In this document: positions 38,651 to 48,220 of the stretch, piece after piece
How the letters are laid out: each line of letters starts with the position of its first letter
How positions within the stretch are numbered: position 1 is the stretch's first letter
From: an uncultured Tolumonas sp.
GTDB lineage: Bacteria; Pseudomonadota; Gammaproteobacteria; Enterobacterales; Aeromonadaceae
DNA length: 61,155 bases
Assembly: GCF_963676665.1 (NCBI RefSeq)
Contig: NZ_OY781387.1
Coordinates: forward strand, 42,501-103,655
Direction of reading: 5' to 3'
Notes under the pieces: model-generated
The model's input: the letters and a program-made list of their open reading frames with translations, nothing else
Database searches by the model: none
Told to the model about the DNA's origin: nothing
Program-made: the position numbers and the translations under genes

Positions 38651-38715
38651 TGGCGCTTTTGTTCATCTGGCCAAGCAGCTACTCTGACACCTCTAATTGG
38701 TTATGAGAAATTGCC

Positions 38716-41328
38716 ATGTCGTCACCCTCTTTTCATCGTAAGCCATTGTTTTCTGGTGTTCGCGGCCGTCTGTTGTCCTTTAACTTACTGGTGGTGTCGT
38801 TAACCCTCGCCATTGGCATCATTGCCGTTTTTGGTTTTAACAATGCTGGGAGGTTGCTCACAGATATGCAGGAAAGTACGCTGTCAGAAATGAACAGCGG
38901 CATGGAGGTGGGTGTTAAAACCGCGAAAGTGGCGACTGTGGCAGTGAGTCTGACGCAGGTCATCGGCGCGATGGAATATCAAAGTGAATCGGATTTATTG
39001 AAGAACTCACTGCAAGGGTTACGCGATTCATTAACCAAAATGGCTGCCGCTCCGCTGGCACAGCAACAACCGCAACTGATCAACCGTATTCATAAACGCA
39101 GTGATGAATTACAAGAAAGTGTACGCCGTCTGCTCGATCTGACCCGCACCCGCCATCTGGAACGCCACGATCTACTCGGCGTGATTTATCAGGCGCAATC
39201 GCAACTGGAATTATTGGCGAAAGAAAATGCGGTCGGTTGGCCGACTGCATTAGAGCAAAGCTTGTTTGCCAATATGCTGGAGATGACGCTGACGATTCCG
39301 GCTTCGCCAGACGTGCTCAAGCAGCTGTCTTTATTACGCCAGCGCTGGCAACAGGGCATTGCGCAGGCGGATCCGGAACGCCGCAGCACCTTGCGCGAAC
39401 TGTGTCATACCTTGCAGCCGGTCGATGAGCTGAATCAGAAACTGCAAAACAGTGATCTGGCCATTGCCTATCATACCTTCCGCATCAAGGCGTTGGTCAA
39501 CCTGCTGGATGAAGACATCAATCAGTATGTGCAGCTGGTGGTGAACTCCGCCAGCACCCGCGCCGAGCGCACGCACAGTGAATTACAAACCAGTACCTTC
39601 ACTATCGAAATCTTTGGTTTATTGGCGGTGGTAATTACCGCCCTGGCTGGCAATTACATCTACGACAATCTGGGTGTGCTGGTTTCCGCCATCGCCGATG
39701 CGATGACGCGGCTGACCAAAGGGGAACGCACGGTGCGGGTACCGGCACTGCATCGGCAAGATGAACTGGGTGATTTGGCGCGGGCGTTTAACGTATTTGC
39801 CAATAATGCTGCCTCACTGGCGCGGGTGACCAAGCTGTTTAAAGAAAAAAGCATTCAGCTGGAAACCACCTTTCTTTCCATCCGGGATGGTTTCGCCCTG
39901 TTTGATGCCGAAGGGGCGTTGGTAGTGTGTAACCCGCAATATGCCTCTTTGCTGCAGATGGAGCAGATCGTCCACGGCTGTCATTTCCGTGAATTATTAC
40001 AACGTCTGCAAGAACACGGCGCGCAACGCAGTGATGGCAAGCCATTATCGCCCGATCATCTGTGGCGCGATGATGACAGCGTCCTGACGCTGGAATTGCA
40101 GCTGGCCGGTGAACGTTACGTTGAGCTGCGCCTGAACCGGCTGACCAACAAAAGTATCGCCAGCATGGTATTAGACCGGACCGACCGGAAAGTGCTGGAA
40201 GCCGAGCTGATCCACAGCCAGAAAATGAAAGCGGTGGGGCATCTGACCGGCGGTATTGCGCATGACTTTAATAACCTGCTGGCGGTCATTCTCGGTAATC
40301 TGGAATTACTGCAAACTGATGAGTTGGAAGAACGCACCCGCCAGCGGATTGAACGCGCTTATAAAGCGGCCGAACGAGGGGCGCAACTGACGCAGCGTCT
40401 GCTGGCTTTCTCGCGCAAACAAGCGCTGCGCCCGCGTGCCATCGATTTGGCCGAGCTGGTCACTAACCTGCGTGAATTGATGGAGCATTCGCTGCCAGCG
40501 ACCCTGCGGCTGGAGCTGGATATTCAGCCGGATCTACGGGCGGCCTGGATGGATGCCAACCAGTTGGAAAACAGTTTGCTCAATCTGGTGGTAAATGCCC
40601 GTGATGCGATGGAGGGGCGTAGTGGCACCATTCGTATTCGTCTGTTTAACCAGCGCGTTGAACGTACCAGTGGTCGGATACAGGATATGGTCACCATCGA
40701 AGTGATCGACCAAGGCTGTGGTATGACGGCGGAAGTCTTGCGGCGGGTGTTTGAACCATTTTTTACTACCAAAGCGGCCGGTAAAGGCAGTGGGCTGGGG
40801 TTATCTATGGTGTACGGGTTTGTGCGCCAATCGGGTGGGCGGGTACAGATCGATAGTGAACCGAATCGTGGTAGCTGTATGCGGCTACAATTACCTTGTG
40901 CAGAATCAGAAACACCGACCCGCCTTGGGAATGCAGAGGTAACGCCGGTATGGTCGGGAACAGATCTGCCGTTGGTGGTGGTGTTGGAAGATCAAGGCGA
41001 TGTACGGCAAACCCTATGCGAATATTTGCATAGCCTGGGTTGTCTGACTATGGATACTGATCAAGGCGAACAGGCCCTAGCCTGGGTCAGAGAGATTGAT
41101 GATGTCCGATTGTTGATCAGCGATATTGTCTTGCCGGGGCAGGCGAGTGGTATCGAAGTGGTACAACAGGCCGAGCAGATTAAACCGGCGCTGAAACTGT
41201 TACTGGTCAGTGGACATGATTTCAGTGAACAAGCGGCCCAGTTAAGTTGGCCATTACTCACTAAACCCTATACTCGCGCGGATCTGGCTAAAAAGTGTGC
41301 AGATTTGTTGGGTCATACGCCTATTTGA
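38716..41328 (+). CDS. Hybrid sensor histidine kinase
   Basis: The 870-residue protein has two membrane segments (about 18-41 and 297-318) enclosing a roughly 250-residue, helix-rich periplasmic sensor. These are followed by HAMP (about 315-370), a PAS-like domain (about 380-480), a HisKA domain with phospho-acceptor His516 in GGIAHDFNN, an ATPase domain (N box near 624, DQGCGM 665-670, GKGSGLGLS 689-697) and a C-terminal receiver (Asp803, Lys850). No HPt domain is present. The sensor is divergent from the sugar operon it probably monitors, perhaps through the sugar-loaded binding protein, and likely signals to the regulator at 30128. Confidence 0.88.
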   Translation: MSSPSFHRKPLFSGVRGRLLSFNLLVVSLTLAIGIIAVFGFNNAGRLLTDMQESTLSEMNSGMEVGVKTAKVATVAVSLTQVIGAMEYQSESDLLKNSLQGLRDSLTKMAAAPLAQQQPQLINRIHKRSDELQESVRRLLDLTRTRHLERHDLLGVIYQAQSQLELLAKENAVGWPTALEQSLFANMLEMTLTIPASPDVLKQLSLLRQRWQQGIAQADPERRSTLRELCHTLQPVDELNQKLQNSDLAIAYHTFRIKALVNLLDEDINQYVQLVVNSASTRAERTHSELQTSTFTIEIFGLLAVVITALAGNYIYDNLGVLVSAIADAMTRLTKGERTVRVPALHRQDELGDLARAFNVFANNAASLARVTKLFKEKSIQLETTFLSIRDGFALFDAEGALVVCNPQYASLLQMEQIVHGCHFRELLQRLQEHGAQRSDGKPLSPDHLWRDDDSVLTLELQLAGERYVELRLNRLTNKSIASMVLDRTDRKVLEAELIHSQKMKAVGHLTGGIAHDFNNLLAVILGNLELLQTDELEERTRQRIERAYKAAERGAQLTQRLLAFSRKQALRPRAIDLAELVTNLRELMEHSLPATLRLELDIQPDLRAAWMDANQLENSLLNLVVNARDAMEGRSGTIRIRLFNQRVERTSGRIQDMVTIEVIDQGCGMTAEVLRRVFEPFFTTKAAGKGSGLGLSMVYGFVRQSGGRVQIDSEPNRGSCMRLQLPCAESETPTRLGNAEVTPVWSGTDLPLVVVLEDQGDVRQTLCEYLHSLGCLTMDTDQGEQALAWVREIDDVRLLISDIVLPGQASGIEVVQQAEQIKPALKLLLVSGHDFSEQAAQLSWPLLTKPYTRADLAKKCADLLGHTPI

Positions 41329-41544
41329 TGCTTTTTAATAGGGAAATTTTCAATTTTTTTGATGTTTTAATGCAATATGTGGATTGTCTGTTGGTATTAA
41401 ATCGGAGAAGATAGCGCCAAGAATCAAAGGTCATAAATTCCTTTGCAAAATGCAAAAAATTTACAGATCTGAGATTCGTATGGTCATTTTATGTGCCATA
41501 CTATCTGGGCTTGAAGCCATCCTAATAAAGTCAAAGGAGTTATC
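41329..41544. promoter_or_regulatory. lpp promoter region
   Basis: This 216-bp gap is AT-rich. A TGC-CATACT sequence at about 41498-41506 looks like an extended -10 element, with a transcript start a few bases later and a short leader with aaggag before the lpp ATG. No terminator for the kinase gene was recognised. Confidence 0.35.
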
Positions 41545-41793
41545 ATGAACAAGTATCAAGTACTGCTGGGCACCATCGCTCTGAGCTCAACCCTGCTGGT
41601 TGGTTGTGCAAACACTTCTAAAATCGAATCTGACGTTCAGACCCTGACTGGTAAAGTTGACCAGCTGGCTACTGAAGTTGGTTCAATCAAAGACGGTCAG
41701 AGCAAACTGGCTGCTGACGTTGCTGACGCTAAAGCAGAAGCTGCTCGCGCTAACGCACGTCTGGACAACCTGGCAACTCATTACAAGAAATAA
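41545..41793 (+). CDS. lpp: Murein lipoprotein Lpp (Braun lipoprotein)
   Basis: The 82-residue precursor has signal sequence and lipobox LLVGC with Cys21 as the lipidated residue, then a heptad-repeat coiled coil (VQTLTGKVDQLATEV..., AEAARANARLDNLA) and C-terminal Lys82, the residue linked to peptidoglycan. Mature length is 62 against 58 in E. coli. Aligned by eye, it lacks three residues near the N-terminus and has an extra seven (one heptad) in the middle. aaggag lies 6 nt before the ATG and a strong hairpin terminator follows, as expected for an abundant protein. The L,D-transpeptidase at 46992 is of the class that makes the Lpp-peptidoglycan bond. Confidence 0.95.
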   Translation: MNKYQVLLGTIALSSTLLVGCANTSKIESDVQTLTGKVDQLATEVGSIKDGQSKLAADVADAKAEAARANARLDNLATHYKK

Positions 41794-41801
41794 TTATTTC
41801 T

Positions 41802-41853
41802 TGATGATGAACCCTCTGATGTGGCACTGCTCTTGCGGTGCCTCATCATTTTT
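41802..41853 (+). terminator. Terminator of lpp
   Basis: A bipartite hairpin with outer arms tgatga/tcatca and inner arms ggcac/gtgcc ends in a run of five T, 9 nt after the lpp stop. Confidence 0.85.
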
Positions 41854-42005
41854 GGGCCTTCTGAATATCCCATTTCTTGTTTCTGCGTCTATTTCCCTGT
41901 TGTAACCTCTCTCGCTTACCTGTCATCGAGTTCAACATCTTTGTCTTTTGCTAATAGCCAATAGAACAATTATGCGCAACGCATAGTCTGACCTTCAGTG
42001 ATTTT

Positions 42006-43013
42006 TCAACTTATAGGGCTATTTTCACGGACAGTGAGTAAGGTTGGTTTACTGGCTTTTTGATTTTCAGAAAAAGCAGACAGCAGACGTTGTAGCCCGA
42101 TAAAGCTGAACAGCAAAATGCCAATAATAATTTTGGTCCACCATGAACTCAGGGTGCCATCAAAATTGATGTATGTTTGTATCAGTCCTTGAATCAAGAC
42201 ACCAAACAATGACCCCAAAACCGTGCCAACCCCGCCGCTAAGCAATGTTCCACCGATAACGACCGCAGCAATTGCATCCAGTTCTACGCCCACGGCAGCC
42301 AAGGGATAACCGGCTGAAGTGTAGATGGCAAAAATAATACCGGCTAGGGTCGCCATAGTGGTGGATAACATATAGATGCCAATCGTTGTGTAACGAATTG
42401 AGATCCCCATCAGTTCTGCAGAAGTTGCATTACCGCCAACCGCATAGACGTTATTGCCAAAGCGAGTTCGGGTTGCCAGTACGATGCCGATACTAACGAC
42501 AATCAGCATGATAATAGCCAACAGACTTAAGCGACCACCACCGATGATATGCCACGACATGCGGGAAAGTGCACTAAAAGCGGGATCATTAATCGGTAAC
42601 GATTGTTCAGAAATGAGAAAACTGGTGCCACGTAAAAAGAACATACCCGCCAGTGTGATAATAAACGCCGGTATTTTTAATGTATCAATTAACCATCCCA
42701 TAAAGGCGCCAAAACAAGCACCCATAATGAGAATAATGGGGATCGCAAATTGCGGTGCGATGGCCCAGTCACCAAGCATTTTCGCCAGAAATACCCCGGT
42801 AAATGCGATAACGGCACCAACTGACAGATCGATGCCGCCGGATAAAATAACAAACGTCATGCCAACGGCAACGATACCGAGGAAGGCATTATCCGTCAGG
42901 ATATTGCACACGATCCGGGTTGAGAGAAAGGCCGGAAAAGACAATAAGCAAATTAGATAGCCAATGATGAAAACACTGATGGTGATCACCAAGGATAAAT
43001 TGCGTTTAAGCAT
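42006..43013 (-). CDS. yjfF: Galactofuranose-type ABC importer permease YjfF
   Basis: The 335-residue polytopic protein matches E. coli YjfF closely: FLSTRIVCNILTDNAFLGI, VGMTFVILSGGIDLSVGAVIAFTGVFLAKMLGD, FGAFMGWLIDTLKIPAFIITLAGMFFLRG and the C-terminal TYINFDGTLSSWWTKIIIGILL. With YtfT it forms the channel of the importer. The ATG overlaps the ytfT stop by 8 nt. A 20-residue tail extends beyond the last membrane segment. Confidence 0.94.
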   Translation of the reverse strand: MLKRNLSLVITISVFIIGYLICLLSFPAFLSTRIVCNILTDNAFLGIVAVGMTFVILSGGIDLSVGAVIAFTGVFLAKMLGDWAIAPQFAIPIILIMGACFGAFMGWLIDTLKIPAFIITLAGMFFLRGTSFLISEQSLPINDPAFSALSRMSWHIIGGGRLSLLAIIMLIVVSIGIVLATRTRFGNNVYAVGGNATSAELMGISIRYTTIGIYMLSTTMATLAGIIFAIYTSAGYPLAAVGVELDAIAAVVIGGTLLSGGVGTVLGSLFGVLIQGLIQTYINFDGTLSSWWTKIIIGILLFSFIGLQRLLSAFSENQKASKPTLLTVRENSPIS

Positions 43014-44025
43014 GATGATGACCTCTTTTTATGAAACGAAGGATGGCTGGCGATTGCAAGATCAAGACAAACAGCACAACAGCCGCTTTGACGATCAAAT
43101 TCCATTGCGGTTGGTAGCCTGATAAGAGAATGCCGGTATTTACACCCTGAATAATGAGCGTGCCGATAAGCGAGAGCAGCAAATTAAACCGTCCGCCCAT
43201 GAGTGATGTTCCGCCAATGACTACCGCCAGAATGGCGTCCATTTCCAGCCACAAACCCGCATTATTAGCATCTGCACCACGGATATCCGCTGCCACAATG
43301 ATCCCTGCCAGCGCCGCCAGAATGCCGCTCAGAATATAAGTCGCAATCACGACCATCGGTGTATTCACGCCGGCATTTTTTGCAGCGCGGATGTTGATCC
43401 CAACCGCTTCAATGAATAAGCCTAAAGCCGTTTTTTTCGTGAGTAACCAGATAAGACAGGCGGCCAGAATCGTAATGATGATGGGGGTTGGTACAAATAA
43501 GAATGAGCCGTTACCAAACCAGGCTAAAGCGGCATTGTTGAAGGTAATGATTTGACCTTCGGTAATGAGTTGCGCAATGCCGCGGCCTGCCACCATCAAG
43601 ATCAAAGTGGCGACAATGGGTTGCATCTTTAATACGGCGACTAAACAGCCGTTCCAGAGGCCACAGAGTGCACCCACACTCAGGGTGGTCAGCAAAATGA
43701 CAGGCAGTGAGTAGTTAGCGGCCATACTGGCCAAGGTGGCACCACTAATTGCCATGATGGCACCGACAGACAGATCAATCCCGCCCGTGGCAATCACCAG
43801 TGTCATGCCGATAGAGAGCAAGGCAACAGGTGCGCAGCGGTTTAATATATCTATCAAGCTTCCGAATAAACGACCATCTTGCAGATGAATGGAGAAAAAG
43901 TTATCGGCCACTAAATTATTGATTAGTAACACCAATATTAAAGCGGCAAACTGCGCACTTCCTTTCGGCAAGCCTTTTTTAAAGGTCGGAACTTTTTCCG
44001 ACAACGGTAGAATAGAGGGGATCAT
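43006..44025 (-). CDS. ytfT: Galactofuranose-type ABC importer permease YtfT
   Basis: The 339-residue RbsC-family permease matches E. coli YtfT in LQDGRLFGSLIDILNRCAPVALLSIGMTLVIATGGIDLSVGA, LWNGCLVAVLKMQPIVATLILMVAGRG and EAVGINIRAAKNAGVNTPMVV. It lies 13 nt after ytfR and overlaps yjfF. Confidence 0.94.
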   Translation of the reverse strand: MIPSILPLSEKVPTFKKGLPKGSAQFAALILVLLINNLVADNFFSIHLQDGRLFGSLIDILNRCAPVALLSIGMTLVIATGGIDLSVGAIMAISGATLASMAANYSLPVILLTTLSVGALCGLWNGCLVAVLKMQPIVATLILMVAGRGIAQLITEGQIITFNNAALAWFGNGSFLFVPTPIIITILAACLIWLLTKKTALGLFIEAVGINIRAAKNAGVNTPMVVIATYILSGILAALAGIIVAADIRGADANNAGLWLEMDAILAVVIGGTSLMGGRFNLLLSLIGTLIIQGVNTGILLSGYQPQWNLIVKAAVVLFVLILQSPAILRFIKRGHHHA

Positions 44026-44038
44026 TTTTATGCCGTCC

Positions 44039-45547
44039 TTACATCGCGATTGCTTTCATGATGGCGGGAACAGAAAGTTCTTCTGTTGGAATTTCTGCTA
44101 CTTGTTTTCTGTCTCTCAGCACGACCACTCGATCGGCATAACCAACCAACTCTTCCAGTTCTGATGAGATAACCAGTAAAGCCAGACCATTCGCGCAGAG
44201 TGATTCGATTAACCGGATAATTTCCGCATGCGCTCCCACATCAATACCGCGGGTTGGTTCATCAAGAATTAGAAATTGTGGTTTTGTCAGTAACCAGCGA
44301 GCCAGCAGCACTTTTTGTTGATTACCGCCGGACAAAAACTGAATTGCTTGTTCCGGGCTGGGTGTTTTGATTCCCAGTTGTTGAATAAAACGTGCAGCAA
44401 TATTGTCCTGTTCTTTCTTGGGTATTAAACGCAGCCACCCCCGTTGAGCTTGTAGCGCCAGAATAATGTTTTCACGCACAGATGCTGCGGCGATGATGCC
44501 ATCTGTTTTACGATCTTCCGGGCAAAAACCAAAACCGGCCGCGGAGGCTTGTCGGGCGGAACGGATACTGACAGTGTTATCGTTGACACGGCATTCACCA
44601 GAGTCGGTTGGTGTCATGCCGAAAATAACTTGTGCGGTTTCTGTGCGGCCAGACCCAAGTAAACCGGCTAAACCGACAATTTCACCGGGCATTACCTCCA
44701 GATCAAATGGCTCGATGATCCCTTTTTTGCTGTAACCTTTGAAAGATACTACGGGGTTATTACTGTGTAAGGTGCGGCCCGCTCGCTTCAGGGCATTGTC
44801 TTCCAGTTCACGGCCCAGCATCATCTTAACCAGTTCAATCTGATCCAATTCCGCAGTCACACGGGTTCCTACCAGTTCACCATTGCGCAGAACAGTGATG
44901 CGATCGGATACTTCATAGACCTGATCCAGAAAATGCGTGATGAATATCAGGCTAATACCCTGCGCCCGTAAATCACGCATGATGTTGAACAACATTTTCA
45001 CTTCATTGGTATCAAGGCTTGCGGTGGGTTCATCAAGAATGAGTATTTTGGCTGAAAGGGCAACGGCTCTGGCAATCGCGACAATTTGTTGCATGGCAAC
45101 GGAATAGTGACTGAGTGGCAGCGTAACATCCATGTCAAAACCATAACTGCGCATGATTTTGCTGGCATCACGAAGCATTTTTTTTCGGTCAATTAAGAGA
45201 AATTTCTTGGGTTCGCGGCCTATAAATAAATTATCGGCTACGGACATGTTGGGTAATAAATTGACCTCTTGATAAACGGTACCGATACCCAGTTGCTGCG
45301 CATGTGCGGTATTGGCCGGGTTAATCATTTCGCCATCAAAACAAATTGTGCCTGAATCCCGAGGATAAACACCGGTTAACGTTTTGACTAAGGTCGATTT
45401 ACCCGCCCCATTTTCTCCCAGCAATGCCATGATTTCGCCCCGTTTCAGCGAAAAATCAACATTATGTAAGGCCCTGACCCCAGGGAATGTTTTACAAATT
45501 CCCTTAATATCCAAAACAGCATCATTATCCGGATGTATATTGTTCAT
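44039..45547 (-). CDS. ytfR: Galactofuranose-type ABC importer ATPase YtfR
   Basis: The 502-residue double ATPase (E. coli YtfR 500) has [36 protein letters not shown] and LILDEPTASLDTNE in the first half, and [31 protein letters not shown] and [14 protein letters not shown] in the second. The ATG at 45547 is chosen over one at 45586: it has ggag 5 nt upstream and removes an extension that would enter the intergenic hairpin. Confidence 0.93.
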   Translation of the reverse strand: MNNIHPDNDAVLDIKGICKTFPGVRALHNVDFSLKRGEIMALLGENGAGKSTLVKTLTGVYPRDSGTICFDGEMINPANTAHAQQLGIGTVYQEVNLLPNMSVADNLFIGREPKKFLLIDRKKMLRDASKIMRSYGFDMDVTLPLSHYSVAMQQIVAIARAVALSAKILILDEPTASLDTNEVKMLFNIMRDLRAQGISLIFITHFLDQVYEVSDRITVLRNGELVGTRVTAELDQIELVKMMLGRELEDNALKRAGRTLHSNNPVVSFKGYSKKGIIEPFDLEVMPGEIVGLAGLLGSGRTETAQVIFGMTPTDSGECRVNDNTVSIRSARQASAAGFGFCPEDRKTDGIIAAASVRENIILALQAQRGWLRLIPKKEQDNIAARFIQQLGIKTPSPEQAIQFLSGGNQQKVLLARWLLTKPQFLILDEPTRGIDVGAHAEIIRLIESLCANGLALLVISSELEELVGYADRVVVLRDRKQVAEIPTEELSVPAIMKAIAM

Positions 45548-45563
45548 ATGTGCTCCATGAACA

Positions 45564-45597
45564 GAACACCATATAAAATCATTCATATGGTGTTCTT
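45564..45597 (-). other. Perfect 12-bp hairpin between ytfQ and ytfR
   Basis: agaacaccatat and atatggtgttct are exact inverse complements around a 10-nt loop in the 83-nt gap. There is no T-run on the minus strand. It is probably an RNA hairpin that stabilises the ytfQ message end or limits read-through to ytfR. Confidence 0.8.
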
Positions 45598-45630
45598 ATG
45601 TGAAATCAATATGGAATTTTATTGCTACTG

Positions 45631-46590
45631 TTAATAGCCCATATTTTTTTTCAATTCATACTGTTCTTTGGCATTGTCTGGTTGGAATAGTTTTGATTCT
45701 GTTTTGATATTTTTAGGTGGTGCGATACCTTTATCTTTATAAGAAATCAGTGCATCAAAAGCAGGACCAGCCATATTCGGTGTTAACTCAACAGAGGCAT
45801 TTGATTCGCCTGCTAACATGGCTTTGAAAATATCGGGTACGCCGTCAATAGAAATAATTTTAATATCTTTGCCTGGTTTTAATCCGGCTTCTTTTATCGC
45901 CTGAATGGCACCAATAGCCATGTCGTCATTATGGGCATAGACAGCGCAGATATTTTTCCCGTTATTCTCTGCTTTGATAAAGCTTTCCATGACTTCTTTA
46001 CCCTTGCTGCGAGTGAAATCACCGGATTGGGTACGTATGATTTTAATATTGGTGGTGTTGGCTATCCCATCCTGGAAGCCTTTTTTACGATCTAATGCAA
46101 CGCTGGCACCGACGGTACCTTGCAGTTCAACCACATTACATTGCTTACCATGCATACTATCTATCAGCCATTTAGCCGCTACATTGCCTTCATGAACGCT
46201 ATCGGCGGCAACACCTGTCATAAACAGGGAGTCATCTTTGGTGGTAATATTGCGATCTAACAGGAATACAGGAATATTAGCTTCTTTAGCTTCTTCCAAA
46301 ACAGGATCCCATCCGGTTTGTACCACGGGGGCAATGAATATAGCGTCAACACCCTGTGCAATGAATGAACGGATGGCCTTGATTTGGTTCTCTTGTTTTT
46401 GCTGTGCATCAGCTATTTTCAACGTAATACCGCGTTTAGCGGCTTCCATTTTAGATACCGATGTTTCAGCCGCGCGCCAGCCGGATTCAGAACCTATTTG
46501 TGAAAAACCTACTGTCATTGATGCAGAATAAACGCTACCTGAAATCAAAATGGCACTGATTGCACTGACTAACGATAATTTCTTAAACAT
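45631..46590 (-). CDS. ytfQ: Galactofuranose-type periplasmic binding protein YtfQ
   Basis: The 319-residue precursor (E. coli 318) has signal peptide MFKKLSLVSAISAILISGSVYSA and the YtfQ strings TVGFSQIGSESGWRAAET, LKIADAQQKQENQIKAIRSFIAQGVDAIFIAPVV, VVELQGTVGASVALDRKKGF, QSGDFTRSKGKEVMESF and the terminal KKNMGY. E. coli YtfQ binds galactofuranose. The ATG at 46590 has aggag 5 nt upstream and begins the signal peptide; an in-frame ATG at 46623 is rejected. First gene of ytfQRT-yjfF. Confidence 0.95.
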   Translation of the reverse strand: MFKKLSLVSAISAILISGSVYSASMTVGFSQIGSESGWRAAETSVSKMEAAKRGITLKIADAQQKQENQIKAIRSFIAQGVDAIFIAPVVQTGWDPVLEEAKEANIPVFLLDRNITTKDDSLFMTGVAADSVHEGNVAAKWLIDSMHGKQCNVVELQGTVGASVALDRKKGFQDGIANTTNIKIIRTQSGDFTRSKGKEVMESFIKAENNGKNICAVYAHNDDMAIGAIQAIKEAGLKPGKDIKIISIDGVPDIFKAMLAGESNASVELTPNMAGPAFDALISYKDKGIAPPKNIKTESKLFQPDNAKEQYELKKNMGY

Positions 46591-46951
46591 ATTAGCTCCT
46601 ACTTGATTGGACCATATGGCCATTGACGTTGGAAACCATTTTATTATTTCAAGTGAGATTAGATGGTTATTGAAAACAAGAGGAGATATGCATCACACTA
46701 CTCAGGCCGTAGCATAATAATTCATAAAAATAGCAAAAGATGACATATTAACAACCAAGGTATACATTTTAATTGCGGCTATTAAATAAGCGTGATTTTG
46801 CGTTGTTTTATAAGAAAGATGATTTTATATGAGGCGATTAAATACATAGAGATATTTATTGTCAGTAATGTGAAATTAAAGGTTAAATTAAATCTACAGA
46901 TAAACTGTAAGCGGTGAAAATAAATAGAAATAATTTTAAGCGGACAAATAG
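46591..46951. promoter_or_regulatory. ytfQ upstream region, no gene seen
   Basis: About 360 bp of AT-rich sequence without a credible gene. It must hold the ytfQ promoter. The only site I can support is a CRP-like motif at 46682-46697. Confidence 0.5.
46682..46697 (-). promoter_or_regulatory. Possible CRP site upstream of ytfQ
   Basis: On the minus strand TGTGA-TGCATA-TCTCC has one perfect CRP half-site and three of five matches in the other, about 92-107 bp before the ytfQ start. Sugar importers are common CRP targets. Confidence 0.4.
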
Positions 46952-46973
46952 AAACCCCGCCGCAGCGAGGTTT
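46952..46973 (-). terminator. Hairpin after the L,D-transpeptidase gene
   Basis: On the minus strand aaacctcgc-tgcg-gcggggttt is a 9-bp stem with one G-T pair, 19 nt after the stop codon. The following ctatttg is only moderately T-rich. Confidence 0.65.
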
Positions 46974-46991
46974 GAAGGCAATCTGCAAAAA

Positions 46992-47924
46992 TTAATTAGT
47001 TTGCGGATTGATCTGAACTGGCAAACCCGTGCGGTCTTCCAATGCTTGTTTAACTACATGCGAATCAGTATCTGCTTTCGCAATGAAGTGGCCGATGCCA
47101 GCGGTCATTGGTAATGAAGCTTGTTCAGTTGAGTTGAGTTCTTCCATGGTGCGTGACAGTGGCTCATGCACTTCCAGATAACGACGACCATCCGGCTCTT
47201 GGGTCGCTTTCACAGGTTGGTTAATGAATTGCACGCGAGTGCCGACAGGCACGACGCTGAACAGATGTTTGATATCGTCATTGCGCAGACGAATACAACC
47301 GTGGCTAACACGCAGACCGATACCAAAACTGGCGTTGGTGCCGTGAATGGCATACAGGTTACCAACATACAGCGCGAACAGACCCATTGGGTTTTCCGGG
47401 CCGGCAGGAACTACAGCAGGCAACGGTTCACCCATGGCGGCATATTCTTTATGCACTTTCGCGGTTGGGGTCCAGGTTGGGTTGGCTTGTTTGCGTTGCA
47501 CTGAGGTGATCCAGTTTTCTGGGGTATCTTTACCCAGCTGACCAATACCGACTGGCAGGACTTCGACAGTTTTTTTGCCTTTCGGATAATAATACAGACG
47601 CATTTCTGCCACGTTGATGACGATACCTTCGTGCGGGGTATCCGGCAGGATCAGCTGCTGTGGAATGATCAGCGTGCTGCCTGGTTTTGGCAGGTAAGGA
47701 TCAACATCATGGTTGGCTTCCATCATGCCACTCAGGCCGATCTGATATTTGGCAGCGATCGCTTCCAGTGGTTGTTTGCTATCAGCAGGGACAACATACT
47801 CAATATTCTGGCCAACTAAGCGGCTGTTTGCTGCTGGCAACGGGTATTCAACGGCCGACGCTGACAGGCTGGTCAGGGTCAGACCACACAGCAGAGCCGG
47901 AATGGCATTGCGCATGATGTTCAT
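46992..47924 (-). CDS. L,D-transpeptidase (ErfK/YbiS/YcfS/YnhG family)
   Basis: These periplasmic enzymes link the C-terminal Lys of Lpp to meso-diaminopimelate of peptidoglycan or form 3-3 cross-links. The 310-residue precursor has a signal peptide ending SLSASA (about residue 24) and a LysM-like segment (about 41-90, [20 protein letters not shown]...STLIIPQQ). The YkuD catalytic domain has [23 protein letters not shown] with catalytic Cys210 and its His partners. The C-terminal region of about 90 residues resembles the YbiS/ErfK group, which makes Lpp attachment the likely reaction. lpp lies only about 5 kb away. Start chosen at 47924, with agga 6 nt upstream. Confidence 0.9.
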   Translation of the reverse strand: MNIMRNAIPALLCGLTLTSLSASAVEYPLPAANSRLVGQNIEYVVPADSKQPLEAIAAKYQIGLSGMMEANHDVDPYLPKPGSTLIIPQQLILPDTPHEGIVINVAEMRLYYYPKGKKTVEVLPVGIGQLGKDTPENWITSVQRKQANPTWTPTAKVHKEYAAMGEPLPAVVPAGPENPMGLFALYVGNLYAIHGTNASFGIGLRVSHGCIRLRNDDIKHLFSVVPVGTRVQFINQPVKATQEPDGRRYLEVHEPLSRTMEELNSTEQASLPMTAGIGHFIAKADTDSHVVKQALEDRTGLPVQINPQTN

Positions 47925-48220
47925 AAGGGTCCTGTAATTGTTACTTGATTCAAGCTAATTGAGTTAGTTTGGCTATTTATCGGTTTTGTTTTTTACATGC
48001 TCAGTGTATTGGTCAGAGTGAGGGTGTGACCAAGATGCGCATTTTTGCCCTGTCTGCGTAATATTTCAACTTTATGATGCAAATCACTGCAAAAAGTCAT
48101 GCTACCGGATTGTTGGCCGGCGAAATAATCGATTTTTCCGAAGATTGTGCCCAAACGAATAGTGATGAGCGGTCGCTTTCCTCTATTATCGGAAGATTGG
48201 CTCCGACACAGGTAGCAGGC

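Noticed and set aside
48074-48220. In-frame 49-codon extension upstream of recC
   Set aside because: The family start is at 48221; the extension has no recognisable family sequence or ribosome site and overlaps the divergent promoter region.
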